A program made the translations under genes and the position numbers. Shown here piece after piece: positions 44,913-55,855 of a DNA stretch of 64,000 nucleotides (its first letter is position 1; the number at the start of each line of letters is the position of its first letter). Source of the stretch: Manduca sexta. Taxonomy: Eukaryota; Arthropoda; Insecta; Lepidoptera; Sphingidae. The notes below the pieces were generated by a model. That model made no database searches. It was not told where the DNA came from and saw only the letters and a program-made list of their open reading frames with translations. The stretch covers positions 5,191,116 through 5,255,115 of the forward strand of contig NC_051121.1 of assembly GCF_014839805.1 (NCBI RefSeq), read 5' to 3'.

Positions 44913-45433
44913 AGTATTAACTATATTAATACTGTTGCTTGATCATTTGTAGTCATATTTAGTTTAAATTTCCAAGAGGGATTCCGATACCCATAGCATG
45001 CTCGGGAAGGGTGATAAATAATGCATCTATAAGATAAGATATCAGAATCCGTTAAATCTACATTGAAAGAACAGTAATAAAAAATAGAGAAATACTAAAG
45101 AATCGCAATTTTTTTGAATTCTTTTCTGTCTATTTAAAGTTTTATCGGGTGGACAGAGTATAAGAAATACATAAAATAATTAAAATCAGTGCATGAGTTT
45201 GCCCAGTGTTAGGCTAAATTGACTAAGGCTCGTTCATTTGATTAGATTACGTACGAAATTATCACGCGGTTTAAAGCTAGATGTTAGCATAGAATTTGCC
45301 TCGTGCGACCGCATTTTGTCCAGAAATGAAGTTTATAGATCATTATTGTATACATTCTGTAATTTATAAATAAATTAATTTAAAAACTGTAGTGGGAAAT
45401 AGAACAAGTCCAAACATACAACATATTATTACA

Positions 45434-45691
45434 TACATAACATCACGCATTTTATCCCCGAAGGGGTATGCAGAGGCGCAACTAGGGTACCCACTTTTCG
45501 CCAAGTATGTTCCGTCCCATGATGTGATAGGGGGCGAGCCTACCGCCATATCGGGCTCAAATTCCAGACTCCGGGCTGATACTGAGCAGAAAAACCCAAA
45601 TATCACTTTGCCCGACCTGGGATTCGAACCCAGGACCTCAGAGCGCTATTGTACCGGACGTGCAATACAACTACGCCACCGAGGCAGTCAA
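45434..45691 (-). mobile_element. SINE-3 copy, full length
   Basis: Head CGGTGGCGTAGTTG (A box) and GGGTTCGAATCCCAGG (B box), then GCTCAGTATCAGCCCGGAGT and the 3' end with CCCCTTCGGGGATAAAATGC. A perfect 16-bp target-site duplication, ACAACATATTATTACA, lies at 45,418-45,433 and 45,692-45,707. The opposite-strand ORFs of 80 and 107 codons are by-products. Confidence 0.93.
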
Positions 45692-45707
45692 ACAACATAT
45701 TATTACA

Positions 45708-46485
45708 GCTTATAAAGTTCAGAATCGCGTGGCAGGTTTTTAAAAACCCTCACACGTTACTTAGTTAACAACACGCAAATACGATAGCTAATTGTACGTT
45801 TTTGAAATAGTGGTTGCGCCTGCTGCAACATAATTTGAAAAGCCTTGCCAATTACATTCTATACCTTAAACACAGAATATATAATTTTTATATCAATTGA
45901 AGTAAATTGTACAAGAATTATTAATTTTGATTATTACAAAGTATTTACAATACAAAGGACAATGTATCATTTCTCTTTGAGAGTAAAGTTTTCCATCCTT
46001 TTTATCAAGGCCTTAGGCGTATGTTCGCAAGTCAGCGGGACTTATCATCTCCCTTTGCAAAGTTACGGCCGACAAGGCGTGATAAGGGTTGTGTTATTTC
46101 GTTAAAATAAGGGCGCACGAAACTGTCACATTTCTTTCCAGCCTAAAGCTAGGCTTATTGTCAGTCATAACCTATTGTAAAGGGTTTGTTCGCTTTTAGG
46201 TAAATTGAACAAAGTTGGAGGTTTTGATTGATTAAACTTGTAAAGAGTTTGATTTAAGATTCGCAAAAAGTTTTGATTAAAGGTGTAGGGACGAGGGTTG
46301 CCACTTATCTTGTGGTTGCTTTAATATTATTTCCTGATCAAAGGCCCAAAAGTCTACATAATAAATACAGTACTGAACATAATAAATCAATATCATGACA
46401 TAAACTTCTTCTGTTGTCATAATATTATTCGCATACGCATAGACTATGCTCTGAACTGATTCCTTCGATTCCTTTCTAACCGAAT
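45708..46485. other. no feature recognised
   Basis: GC-moderate stretch at 45,990-46,090; no recognisable frame. Confidence 0.45.
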
Positions 46486-46690
46486 TTCGACCACGGCGGC
46501 CAATCTCAAAGGAGATCAACTAAGTACGCAGGAGATATTATAGTGCACAAGTGTGTGCGCAATACACAGGTGCACTTTCTGTTCCTTCACTCTCATAGTC
46601 CGGTGAGACGGCAGTCCGACATGACCGGAGAGAGATCAGGTCCTGGACTAACGGCTTTAGGTGCTTAGCACGTTCTGAACTAACACATGG
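46486..46690 (-). mobile_element. SINE-2 3' half
   Basis: CGAATTTCGACCACGGCGGC to CTGGACTAACGGCTTTAGG; the head is missing. Confidence 0.75.
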
Positions 46691-46779
46691 CTAGTAATTT
46701 ATGTCAGTATTTTGGTTCTGTAAACATTAATTATTATTTTAATCTAATATTTAAAAAAAGGCTCCGGCGTCTTTCTGAT

Positions 46780-46861
46780 TGCCCTAAAAGTCAATATAGC
46801 GATTAACGGACTTTTATAGCGGAAGAGACTAAACGTGTGCGATGTCACAAGCAAAAACTAG
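46780..46861 (+). mobile_element. Helitron 3' end remnant
   Basis: Ends GATGTCACAAGCAAAAACTAG|T; the hairpin is degenerate. Confidence 0.45.
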
Positions 46862-47714
46862 TCTTAAATAAAGGAAAAATTAGCTGTCGTATTCGCGTGT
46901 TGCCGACTAAGTAACTTCTGAGGATTTTAAAAAACCCTGCCACACGATTCTGAACCTTATTAGCATGTAATAATGCTTTTAGAAGTTGCTAAAACCGCCT
47001 CCATTATCTTGGATTAGGGGCTACCCCAAAATCTCTTTTCAATGGAGTACAAGATAAGCAGTAATTTATTAGTACCGTAATCCAGTCGGCATTCTGTTAA
47101 AAGGCTTCAAACATTGACAAGATTTTCAATTCCCATTTTTAATATTGTCAAAGGAGTGGAGGGAAAAATTATTTCTAAAACTGACACAGAAGTGGATCGG
47201 TTAGTTTATAAAGTCTGATTTTTTTTGGTATAAGGAACGCGATTCTTGGAGTAATTGTGGCGTAAATATGTCAATATGTACATGTTAGGTTATAAAATGT
47301 TTGTTTAACGTATTCCATAGTGTGAGCAGGAAAATAATGAATCAGCTTTGGGGTCACCTTTTTCTTTTAGTTAACGTTGTCAATACATGAAATGATTGCC
47401 ATATTTTGCCACAACATGCTGAGATCTTTTATTGTGCTGGTGAGATTATAATCTAATTTATCCGAAAATACCAGATTAATATAATCATCTTGTGTAAATC
47501 ATGAAAATAATATAATTTCCAGACTGCACCAAATCCAGAACCTTCAATATTAGAACCCATTTTAGACCCCAAGGTATAAAAGTTTAATGCCTTGTTCACA
47601 ACACCGTGGTTATAGGTATAATAGTACTAACATAGTATAGTGTAAAGACCTGGTCACAATACCTTAACTATTCAGAGCCATATTACGCGACATGACTCGC
47701 AATATTCCTAGTAA
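46862..47714. other. no feature recognised
   Basis: AT-rich sequence, no repeats identified. Confidence 0.5.
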
Positions 47715-47717
47715 TTG

Positions 47718-48164
47718 GGGGCCATCCATTAACTACGTCACGAGTTTCATGATTTTTGACTCTTCCCCGTCCTCGTCACAAGAGATCACACTCACGGGAC
47801 ACAAGTTGATGAGACATCACATGTTTTTCACATACCCTATGTATAGCAGAAAGAATATATTTCAAAGTTTTTTGTTTATAATTAATGTTCTGTATTTTAA
47901 TATAATAAAAGTTTCGAAGGTGTGTGAGACTACCAATCCGCACTAGACCAGCGTGGTGGATTAACGCTTAATCCCTTTCAGTAGTAGACGAGGTCCGTGC
48001 CCAACAGTGGTAAGTATGTATGTTATTATATATTTTAATAGTGAAGAATTTGCAATTGGCCTTCTCGAAACTTATGACGCCACCGCCGCGCCGCCTTGTA
48101 ACACAATGTCACATCGTTGACACCTGCCCCCTTTTAACGTGTGACGTAATTCATGGATGGCCCC
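47718..48164. mobile_element. Harbinger-like MITE carrying SINE-1 sequence
   Basis: Inverted ends GGGGCCATCCATTAACTACG and complement of GGGGCCATCCATGAATTACG, with TTG on both sides (47,715-47,717 and 48,165-48,167). 3-bp duplications and GGGG termini match the two GGGGCCGTTCAAG elements, but it is a different family. Confidence 0.65.
47915..48030 (+). mobile_element. SINE-1 3' part inside the MITE
   Basis: TCGAAGGTGTGTGAGACTAC to GTGCCCAACAGTGGTAAG. It is 5'-truncated, consistent with insertion after the MITE arrived. Confidence 0.75.
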
Positions 48165-48309
48165 TTGTGACGAAATAACTGAATATGCCAGCCAATTTAT
48201 TAATCAGTGCGTGGATATGCAATTTTTATGTAGAGAAAGAGTGAATTATCGCTGGTAACACAATACCTACCTAACAATAAGTGTAATGTTGAATTATTTT
48301 ATAGAAAAG

Positions 48310-48557
48310 AAAAAGGGATTAGGGCTTAGTCAACCACGTTGGCCTAGTGCGGATTGGTAGACTTCACACACCCTCAAAATTTCTATCGAGAACGTCTCAG
48401 TTATGCAGATTTCCTCACGAAGTTTGCCTTTACCGTTAAAGCAAGCGATAATTTACAAAAAATACACACATAGAAAAGTCAAAGGTGTGTGTCCTTGAGA
48501 TTCGAACCTTTGGACTTTCGTCTCGGCAATCCATTCCATACACAATTAGGCTATCAC
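48310..48557 (-). mobile_element. SINE-1 copy, 3' end missing
   Basis: Starts GGGATTAGGGCTTAGTCAAC and includes the body and a head with GAATCTCAAGG-type B-box decay. Confidence 0.75.
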
Positions 48558-49070
48558 ATTTCTACAATCGTTACTTATATACGCATAAATTATTCTGAAA
48601 TGACATCCGATCGATAAGTCTATCATTAGTTAATGTAATTCCCATACATTTTTGGTTTTATTATTAGCGTTAACGATTGTATAAAGTCTTCGCTACGACC
48701 CCTATTCTATTGACCCTATTAAGACCTAAATAGGTTTGCCTTAAGACAAACGATATTAACAGAAGCAAATATGCAAGCATTAACCACGTATAGTCTAATA
48801 ATTAAATGATCCGCGTGAAGAAGCCATACGTGCACCCGTTATTATTTTAACCGAATGAGAAACGATACTAAAACGATAAAATAACTAAGGCCGTGGTTAA
48901 CATACCTTTCTACAACCTATAAAGTTAATAATTGCGGTATGTTGCAGTTTACATTTTATTTTCATTAGCAATCAACATTTACCGGTGGCAGGTCTCTCAT
49001 GATCTTTGACTATCGATTGGCCGTCGTAACTCGAGTTCCCTAATCACTTGAATAGCTTTGAATATGCAAC
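48558..49070. other. no feature recognised
   Basis: AT-rich sequence with no ORF of note. Confidence 0.5.
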
Positions 49071-49300
49071 GTACCATGTAATTATGGTTGAAATTTGCTC
49101 AGTGGGTAGTATGTAGAGTTTTATACTGGACATAATAAGACTTAACATCTCATGCCTCAGGATGGCGAGCGCAGTAGAATACCAAACAATACTTTGTAAT
49201 TCAAGCTTGGGTGGTGTTTCCTCTGTTTATGGGCGGTCGTATTGCTTAACATCGGGCGAACGGCAAACTTGCTCGTCATTCAAAGCAATAAAAAATAATC
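49071..49300 (+). mobile_element. Rep-H retroposon tail
   Basis: ACTGGACATAATAAGACTTA, ATGGCGAGCGCAGTAGAATA and CGGCAAACTTGCTCGTCATT, ending AAAGCAATAAAAAATAAT. Same family as 54,445. It looks like a poly(A)-tailed retroposon; clade unknown. The 63-codon ORF on it is not a gene. Confidence 0.55.
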
Positions 49301-49729
49301 GATCAATTTACTGCAAGCATGGATCAGTTCAGTGTTCTTTTAGTACATTTTGATATATTTTTTTTTATTATACAAGTACATATTAATTTACATACGAGTA
49401 CTTTGTTTCAAGAAAGTAATTGGTTTATGTAAAAGTTTTGCTACAAAGTATGTAGATTGAGCAAAGTGAAAGCATCACATAAAAGGCGAGTGCTAGCATT
49501 AAGAAAGAAAATAGACTAAAAACATTTTAAAACCATTTAACTTACGCGCTAGATGGTCTTGAAATGTTTTATTAAAAAGTTAATTCCCGTAATGTCAAGC
49601 TACATATACTAGCTAAGTTGTTTTTTAATGTTTACACTGATGATGTTTGGCACAAAAATAGACACTGATGGCATGTACCAAGCCAGCCATCGCGTACGAC
49701 AAATCTATAACCTACAAAAATATTTATTA

Positions 49730-50558
49730 CTAGCTTCCGCTCGCAGCTTCGCCCGCGTGGATTTCGGACTTCAAAAATGAAGGAGGTGCTCAATTTGTCG
49801 GGATGTTTTTTTAAGTATGGTGGTATGCAGGTGGTCCGATTGTCCTGTCAGGGTCTGATGATAGGATCCTGGTGAAATCGAAGGAAGCTTATAGCATGAT
49901 TCAGTATTCACGCGTGATGGCTTATTATTAGCGTATTTCATGTATAACTTTGGTGTTTCTATACCGATTTCTATGAATCTTTTNTAAGGAATATTTAATA
50001 ATGTTAACTTTTTTAATTAGGTATGACTGAGAGTGTTAAAAACGTAAGAGTAGTCAAATATAATGAGAAAGCTTCGAACTGCTAAGCTATCGGGAGTTAC
50101 ACGTGTTATTGTGAGTCAACCATAAAAGATAGACATATGCTGTCGTGGGATATTTTTTACATAATTCTAAGGAGAACATTTCCGTCATACATGATTTCTG
50201 CGTAGCTTTAACCATTAAGGTTGCACACGCGACGGAAGATTAAAAAATGGAGTAACTTCTCCCGTTTTCCCAACATTTCCCTTCACTTCTCTGCTCCTAT
50301 TAATTGTAGCGTGATGAAAAGTATACTATAACTAGCACAGGAGTATGACAAATAATTGTACCAAGTTTCGTTAAAATCCGTCGAGTAGTTTTTGTTTCTA
50401 TTACGGTTATACAGACAGATAGACAGACAGACAGACAAAAAATTTACTAATTGCATTTTTGGCATCAGTATCGATCCCTAATCACCCCCTGATAGTTATT
50501 TTGGAAATATATTTCATGTACAGTATTGACCTCTCTACAGATTTATTATAAGTATAGA
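49730..50558 (-). mobile_element. complete non-autonomous Helitron, 829 bp
   Basis: The minus strand starts A|TCTATACTTATAATAAATC at 50,558 and ends with the hairpin GCGGGCGAAGCTGCGAGC and GGAAGCTAG|T at 49,730. Flanks are exactly A and T. The interior has a (GACA)-type run at 50,411-50,438 and the motif found at 13,735 and 36,265. No Rep/helicase ORF. It is the longest Helitron in the window and contains the only ambiguous base (N at 49,984). Confidence 0.88.
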
Positions 50559-51427
50559 TTACAGAAATTACACATTTGATCTTCTTTTAAACCGACTCTA
50601 AAAAAAGGAAAAGGTTTTAAAGTGTGTTTGAATTTTTAAAGCGAAAATCTTTAGAATCGTTGTGATTTGAAACTCGATGAAACGAAAATGCTTGATGAAA
50701 AAGAAACAAACACATAAATGTATAAGATTAACCCGGCAAGATAATTATATAGAAAACATTATACAGTATTTTATATTCTCGGTTTCCTCTTTGTGCCATG
50801 CTTCGTAGCGTCCCCACTTTCGTCTACTAAGCATTGTCCATAATTTGTATTTTATCAGTCTTACTTATAAAAAATTCACAAAGCTATGTTTAGTTAAAAA
50901 ACAAATTTACTCGATCAGCTGTAAGTCAAAACCCACCATCTTGCTTCTAAATAAGGTTTAGACTAGGAAACCGGTGATGGTTTTGCCAGCTATTTAAGAA
51001 ATTACCCCTGAACGCTTTCGCGTTTAACTTGCTTCGGCAAGTTTATAAGTAAGACTTTATGTATTTATACCGATAACTCTAAGTTCTGAGGACTGATTTA
51101 CGTGCTTCCTTTTTTATTTGATCGAGAAAGTTCACGAAAAGGTCCCATACCTTTGTTTTTTTCAATACCGTGCTTCGTCATCAACCCTGTCACTTCCCTC
51201 TCTATTATCCGCAGTGACTTGCATATCTGGAGCCTTAAACGCGGTCGGGAGCACATCCCTAACCCAAGTTTGATTAATGTTCTGTGAAACATGAAACTAT
51301 TGGGAACAATACAGGGTGATTCATTAGGTGGAAATATTTGGAAATTTAGCAGTAAGTCCTTCAATCATTTTTTTTTTTAATTTAAAGTGACAAGCGACTT
51401 TCGCATCTTATTTTATCTGAAATGTAA
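50559..51427. other. no firm feature
   Basis: Two ORFs on opposite strands overlap at 51,098-51,364 in GC-moderate sequence. Neither is recognised, and mutual overlap argues against both. Confidence 0.35.
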
Positions 51428-51519
51428 TAAGCCCTGTATTATATATTGTCCCACTGCTGGGCACAGACCTCCTCTACTATCGAGAGGCCACAGTGGTCCA
51501 ATGCGGATTAGCAGACTTC
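51428..51519 (-). mobile_element. SINE-1 3' part, left of the RTE insertion
   Basis: TAAGCCCTGTATTATATATT to TGCGGATTAGCAGACTTC; continues after the RTE element at 53,275. Confidence 0.85.
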
Positions 51520-51532
51520 TTCTTCTTCTTCT

Positions 51533-51760
51533 TCAGCCTTCATCTACCCAATGCTGAGTAAAGGCCTCTTCCATATTTCGCCAACTAGCGCGGTCTTGGG
51601 CTTTCCGCATCCAGTCTTTCCCGGCCATCCGAATGATGTCGTCGGTCCATCTTCGCGGCTGCCTCCCCACGTTCCTGTGCCCAGTTCTTGGCCTCCATTC
51701 TAGTACCTTCCTCCCCATCGGCCATCTGATGTGCGGCTTATGTGGCCTGCCCATTTCCAC
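51533..51760 (-). pseudogene. RTE RT fragment 4: C terminus
   Basis: Begins MGRKVLEWRP in the frame that continues the previous fragment after a 1-base deletion in a G run (about 51,712). It contains the conserved RRWTDDIIRMAG and WRNMEEAFTQHW near the end. The stop TGA is followed at once by AGAAGA repeats. Confidence 0.85.
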
Positions 51761-52422
51761 TTCCTTCGAGCTATGACTTCGGCTACGTCTCGTAGACTGG
51801 TTCTCTTGCGGATCTCGGTATTGTGCACCATATCCCGAAGAGAAATACCCAACATAGCTCTCTCCATAGCCCTCTGGGTAACTTGAAGTCGATGGATCAG
51901 TTGTTTGGTGAGCGACCAGGTTTCAGCACCATATATCATGACGGGGAGGACGCACTGTTCGAATATTCGGCGTTTGAGGTTCAGAGGCACTTTCTTGGCT
52001 TTGAGTACATCGGACAGTTTGCCAAAAGCTCCCCACCCTAGTTGGATGCGACGCTTGATCTCGCGGTCTTGTCCATTTTTCTCGAGACTCAAAGTTTGGC
52101 CCAAGTAGACGTATTCCTCGACTCTCATTATGCGTTGGCCCCCCACAACCAGGTATTGAGTGTCGGAATCGGGGCACATAATTTTGGTTTTTGAAATATT
52201 TATTTTTAGACCAACACTAATTGATGCGGAGTACAGCTCTTCTATCATGGTCTGCAAATTCTCGCTGTTGTTAGCAAACAAAATGATGTCATCTGCAAAG
52301 CGAAGATGTGACAGATATTCCCCGTTTACGTTGACGCCTCTATCCGACCAATCAATAAGCTTAAATACGTCCTCCAAACATGCTGTGAACATCTTGGGTG
52401 ACATAGTGTCCCCCTGTCTCAC
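51700..52422 (-). pseudogene. RTE RT fragment 3: catalytic FADD and thumb
   Basis: 240 codons. GVRQGDTMSP lies at the start and FADD at residues 42-45 (the YXDD-type catalytic box); then come the thumb and connector with AETWSLT and KWKWAGHISR. It is joined to fragment 2 by an extra G in a G run at about 52,424-52,430. The apparent start is an internal GTG codon, not a true start. Confidence 0.88.
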
Positions 52423-52880
52423 TCCCCCCTCTTGATGGGCACTGGCTTTGTCAGGTCATGTAATTTTACTTGAAGGGTTGCCGCCTGGTACGTCTCTTTG
52501 ATTGCCTGAACGTATCTGCAGTCTACCTGGCATCTTTGGAGAGAGTGTATGACGGCCCAATGTTCTACCGTGTCAAAGGCCTTTTCGAAGTCGATAAAGG
52601 CCATTGCGATGGGTTTGTTGTATTCTATACACTTTTCCATTATTTGGCGGACTGTGTGGATGTGGTCAACCGTAGAGAAGGCACTCCTGAATCCTGCCTG
52701 TTCCACTGGTTGTGCGGCGTCTAGCCTCGTGGTAACTCGCAACGTTATTATCTTAGTGAAGAGCTTATAGACATGGCTGAGCAACGAAATGGGTCGATAG
52801 TTACCAAGATTGGTGACATCTCCTTTCTTGTGTAGAAGTATAACTACCGCATTTTTCCATGTGTCTGGTGTTATGCCTTC
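52419..52880 (-). pseudogene. RTE RT fragment 2: motif A
   Basis: Reads DVTNLGNYRPISLLSHVYK, QAGFR, then FIDFEKAFDTV, which contains the first catalytic aspartate of reverse transcriptases. It ends KPVPIKRGE because of the frame break just before VRQGD. Confidence 0.88.
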
Positions 52881-53274
52881 AAAAAGTGCCTTTGTTGAAC
52901 AACAGCTGGAGTTGTTTTAACACTGGCTTCCCACCCAGCAGGAGGTGTTCGTATGTGACTTTATCCAGTCCAGGCAATTTCCCTTTCTTCATGCGTTTCA
53001 GCGCATTCTTGATCTCATACAAACTTACTTCCGGTAAATCCTCCGTATGATGTCTCACTAATTTTGCTCTTGGATCTTTACCAGGTGTAGAAGATGTTGG
53101 TTCGGACACTCGAGAGCTATACAATTCTGTGTAGAATTTCTCTACGGTCTCCAGTATCTTTCCTCGGTCCGTTGTTAAATAGCCTTCCTCTACAGCAAGT
53201 TTCTGGATCTGTTGATTGCCGCGTCTGAGCCGTTTTCTGAACACCTTTGGGCCTCGATGTTTCAGAGACTTCTC
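52879..53274 (-). pseudogene. RTE RT fragment 1: region before the fingers
   Basis: Contains KILETVEKFYTELYSS, EIKNALKRMKKGKLPGLDKV and LLLGGKPVLKQLQLLFNK, the linker and finger start of RTE RTs. It stops at about 52,880 after one extra base in AACAAAGGCAC. An ATG inside flanking SINE sequence makes the ORF seem to start at 53,286. Confidence 0.85.
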
Positions 53275-53405
53275 AGCAGACTTCACATACCTTCAAAATT
53301 CTTATGGAGAACTTGACAAATATGTATGCATATGGTGCCCTTTGATTTCGCACCTGTGGAAATTTGTCTCTGAAGGCCATTTCACTCCCAACTAGGCTAT
53401 TGCCG
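53275..53405 (-). mobile_element. SINE-1 5' part, right of the RTE insertion
   Basis: Resumes AGCAGACTTCACATACCTTC and ends CCAACTAGGCTATTGCCGC, the tRNA head. Some of the body is deleted. Confidence 0.8.
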
Positions 53406-54174
53406 CTGTTATGTGAAATAACGTCCAAAAAATACAAACAGCAAAGAACGTTGCTAGCTCTCGGTGGTCTGTACAATTATGCCGGCCTGCTTAATTGCTT
53501 CTTCATCTTTCAATTAAAGTACCTATTGCAAAGAGGGAACACGAATGTTACCTTACTATTCCACAAGGAAGCGAGACGACAGATTGGCTCTTGTAATTTG
53601 TAGAAAATAAGGAACCTTTGATGTATTTTCTATAAAAAATAACTTCGTGCCTCATTTGCCCTGTAATAATGCAAAATAAACCCAATTTATCATCGTGATA
53701 CGATTTCGTAGATTTTGTACGCTCCGTTATTTATTGGATGTGGTGAAATCATCCCGGGGGACGGCCGGGAATGGCCGGGAAAGGGGAAAATATGTTGTTC
53801 TAACCTATTAACGTATAGTCTACAAGCTTGGATTCTTGGAAACAGATTAAGGGACCTTATTGTAATGTATCTAAAATCATAGTACCCGGGGTTATTTTGA
53901 AATTATGTTATAAAAGGCTATCACATACTTACTCTTTTTAAAATAATATTTTACAATAAGTTACTTGAACCGTAAATATAAAATAAAAAGTGTAGGTTTC
54001 GAACAAAATAACTGTCAATAAAAGTCATTTTAATTTAACATGCCCTGGTTGGCCTGGTTGGCCACAACTACTTATCTAAGAGAATGAATTAGTCGTAATG
54101 GCAATATCATACTTTCAGGCAGATATAAACTCATGTACACACCATATTTTCACAAAATGATAAAAAAACAGAAA
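53406..54174. other. mostly unassigned
   Basis: A 20-bp Rep-B trace (ACAATTATGCCGGCCTGCTT) lies near 53,474. A G-rich patch with GGCCGGGA repeats is at 53,755-53,788. No gene. Confidence 0.4.
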
Positions 54175-54310
54175 AGTAAAACCGGGATTTTTGGTGAAAA
54201 TATTAGTTATTCATCGATGATTTTTGGCACAAATTTGGTAGAGGTAAAACGAGTATGAGATTTAATTAACACAATGCCAAAATTACTCTGTTTAGGTGTT
54301 CCAAAATCAT
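54175..54310 (+). mobile_element. Rep-E end
   Basis: GGTGAAAATATTAGTTATTC to AATGCCAAAATTACTCTG. Confidence 0.5.
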
Positions 54311-54444
54311 AATTTAGCAGTTGTTGTAGGCCTCATGACTTACTAACAAAGCCACACCCGACACAAAATAGCAACAAAGAGGTGCAAAATTTTAAGTAAG
54401 TCGGGATAGGTTACTACTGTAATGTCTATTTTTACTGCCAAGCA

Positions 54445-54670
54445 GCAGTGGACATGCACTGTTATGTTCCAGTTTCAAGGATATTGTAGCCAGCGTACTG
54501 GACATTATGAGGCTTAACATTTTATCTCGGGGGTCACGAGCACAGTAGAGTTCCATGCATTTTGTAATTCAAAGTGTTGTATGGTGTTGCTACCGTTTAT
54601 AGGCGCTCGTGTCGCTTACTATCAAGCGAACAGCATCCTCGTCTCCATAACTGCAATATTAAAAGTTATC
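54445..54670 (+). mobile_element. Rep-H retroposon tail
   Basis: GTACTGGACATTATGAGGCT, TTGTAATTCAAAGTGTTGTA and TACTATCAAGCGAACAGC. It sits between two Rep-E ends in the same orientation. Confidence 0.55.
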
Positions 54671-54719
54671 TCCAAACCAACCAAAACCTTAATAATTTAT
54701 AAAATTATTCTTTAGATGC

Positions 54720-54843
54720 TAACCAGGATAGTTGGTGAAAATATTCGTTATTAATGGATGATTTTTGACACAAAATCAGCAAAGGTGAAGACGAGTGTAT
54801 GGTTTCATTTAGTAACGCAATGTCAAAATGACTGTATCCTCTT
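54720..54843 (+). mobile_element. Rep-E end
   Basis: GGTGAAAATATTCGTTATTA to AACGCAATGTCAAAATGACT, a second copy of the 54,175 sequence. Confidence 0.5.
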
Positions 54844-55110
54844 CAATTCCTAACCACCACAGTTGACACTACAACTCCCAGTAACTACAAGCAAAGAATA
54901 AAACGACTAGCAACGATAACTTGAACAACATTTGATCATAACTCGTAGTCTATATTCATGGAAACTTTGTAACTCCCTCGCTCGTAAAAATAGCTCTGAT
55001 GTCATAAATTCAATACGAGAGGCCTAACTTTGCCGATACTTTACTAGAAACAAGCTAAGAACAATGTATTTTTACTTGACTTATATTCGCTGGTTTATAC
55101 AGTGCTGTAA

Positions 55111-55561
55111 GTGGCCGTTCAAGTATTACGTGACGCAATTGGGGGCGATATGGCTATAGGCTCGCCCCCTATCACATCATGGGACGGAACATACTTGACG
55201 AAAAGTGGGTGCCCTAGTTGCGCCTGCATACCCCTTCGGGGATAAATGCGTGATGTTATGTATGTATGTTTGTTATTGGGGGGGGGGGGGTCTTGTAAAA
55301 CAGTACAATGCGTTACAGGGGCGGGAGAGGGGTCTCATACAAAGCATTATGTAACATTTTTTTTTTATTTTAAAACAACAAAGATCTTTAGCGACTTTCC
55401 GGTATTTTGCGTAAAATTATTGTGAATATTAGAAAAAAATTACATTTTATAGTTTTGGTGGGGAAGCAGGGGCGTACAGGAAAACGTTACGGCGCGTTAC
55501 GTGGGGGTGGGGGGGGTCAAAAATCTTCATAAATTGCGTTACGTAATACTTGAACGGCCCC
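55111..55561. mobile_element. Harbinger-like MITE, 451 bp, carrying SINE-3
   Basis: Ends GTGGCCGTTCAAGTATTACG and complement of GGGGCCGTTCAAGTATTACG, with TAA on both sides (55,108-55,110 and 55,562-55,564). G- and C-rich interior, with 13 G at 55,278-55,290. Same family as 30,123, in the opposite orientation. Confidence 0.7.
55145..55268 (+). mobile_element. SINE-3 3' half inside the MITE
   Basis: GATATGGCTATAGGCTCGCC to GGGGATAAATGCGTGATGTT; truncated at the 5' side. Confidence 0.78.
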
Positions 55562-55582
55562 TAAGGAGGAATCTATATAGTA

Positions 55583-55715
55583 ACAGTTTCGGCTGATAGA
55601 TGATTACACTTCGCCAGTCGACATAATTATGCCGGTTTGTTTGAAAGTACACAGACTGATCCAGAAACGCCTTCGTGGGCCACTGTGGCAGCTTTTACAC
55701 CTTGTTGTAAATTGC
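55583..55715 (-). mobile_element. Rep-B fragment
   Basis: GATAGATGATTACACTTCGC, CGTGGGCCACTGTGGC and ACACCTTGTTGTA. Confidence 0.55.
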
Positions 55716-55747
55716 CAGTAAAATCAGTTTTTTTTTTTTTGTTATAT

Positions 55748-55855
55748 AATATCAGCCCTGTATTATAAATTGCCCTACTGCGGGGAACAGGCTTCCTTTA
55801 CTACTGAGAGGGATTAGGCTAGCCGTTTCCTGCGACCTTTATCAAGTCTGCTCAC
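55748..55855 (-). mobile_element. SINE-1 3' end joined to an RTE scrap
   Basis: TATCAGCCCTGTATTATAAA to GAGAGGGATTAGGCT is SINE-1. The following TTTCCTGCGACCTTTATCAA matches the RTE subfamily at 19,249. Probably two truncated insertions. Confidence 0.55.

Larger units (their letters stand above)
51520..53274 (-). mobile_element. RTE-clade retrotransposon, 5'-truncated, dead
   Basis: A 1.75-kb minus-strand insertion carries most of the reverse transcriptase. Its 3' end is a (GAA)n tail placed directly after the stop codon, as in RTE elements. It is flanked by AGCAGACTTC at 51,510-51,519 and 53,275-53,284, a perfect 10-bp duplication lying within a SINE-1 copy. The N-terminal apurinic endonuclease is missing, consistent with 5' truncation. 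Three frame breaks inactivate it. Confidence 0.9.

Noticed and set aside
45392..45715. 107-codon ORF as a gene
   Set aside because: It lies on the opposite strand of an intact SINE-3 copy with a 16-bp target duplication.
51823..52724. Several plus-strand ORFs of 60-90 codons across the RTE element
   Set aside because: They lie antisense to the reverse transcriptase and reflect its codon structure; none resembles a protein.
55278..55290. Run of 13 G (and 14 C at 30,212) as a functional quadruplex
   Set aside because: Both lie at matching places in the same MITE family, so they are inherited from the element and prone to slippage.
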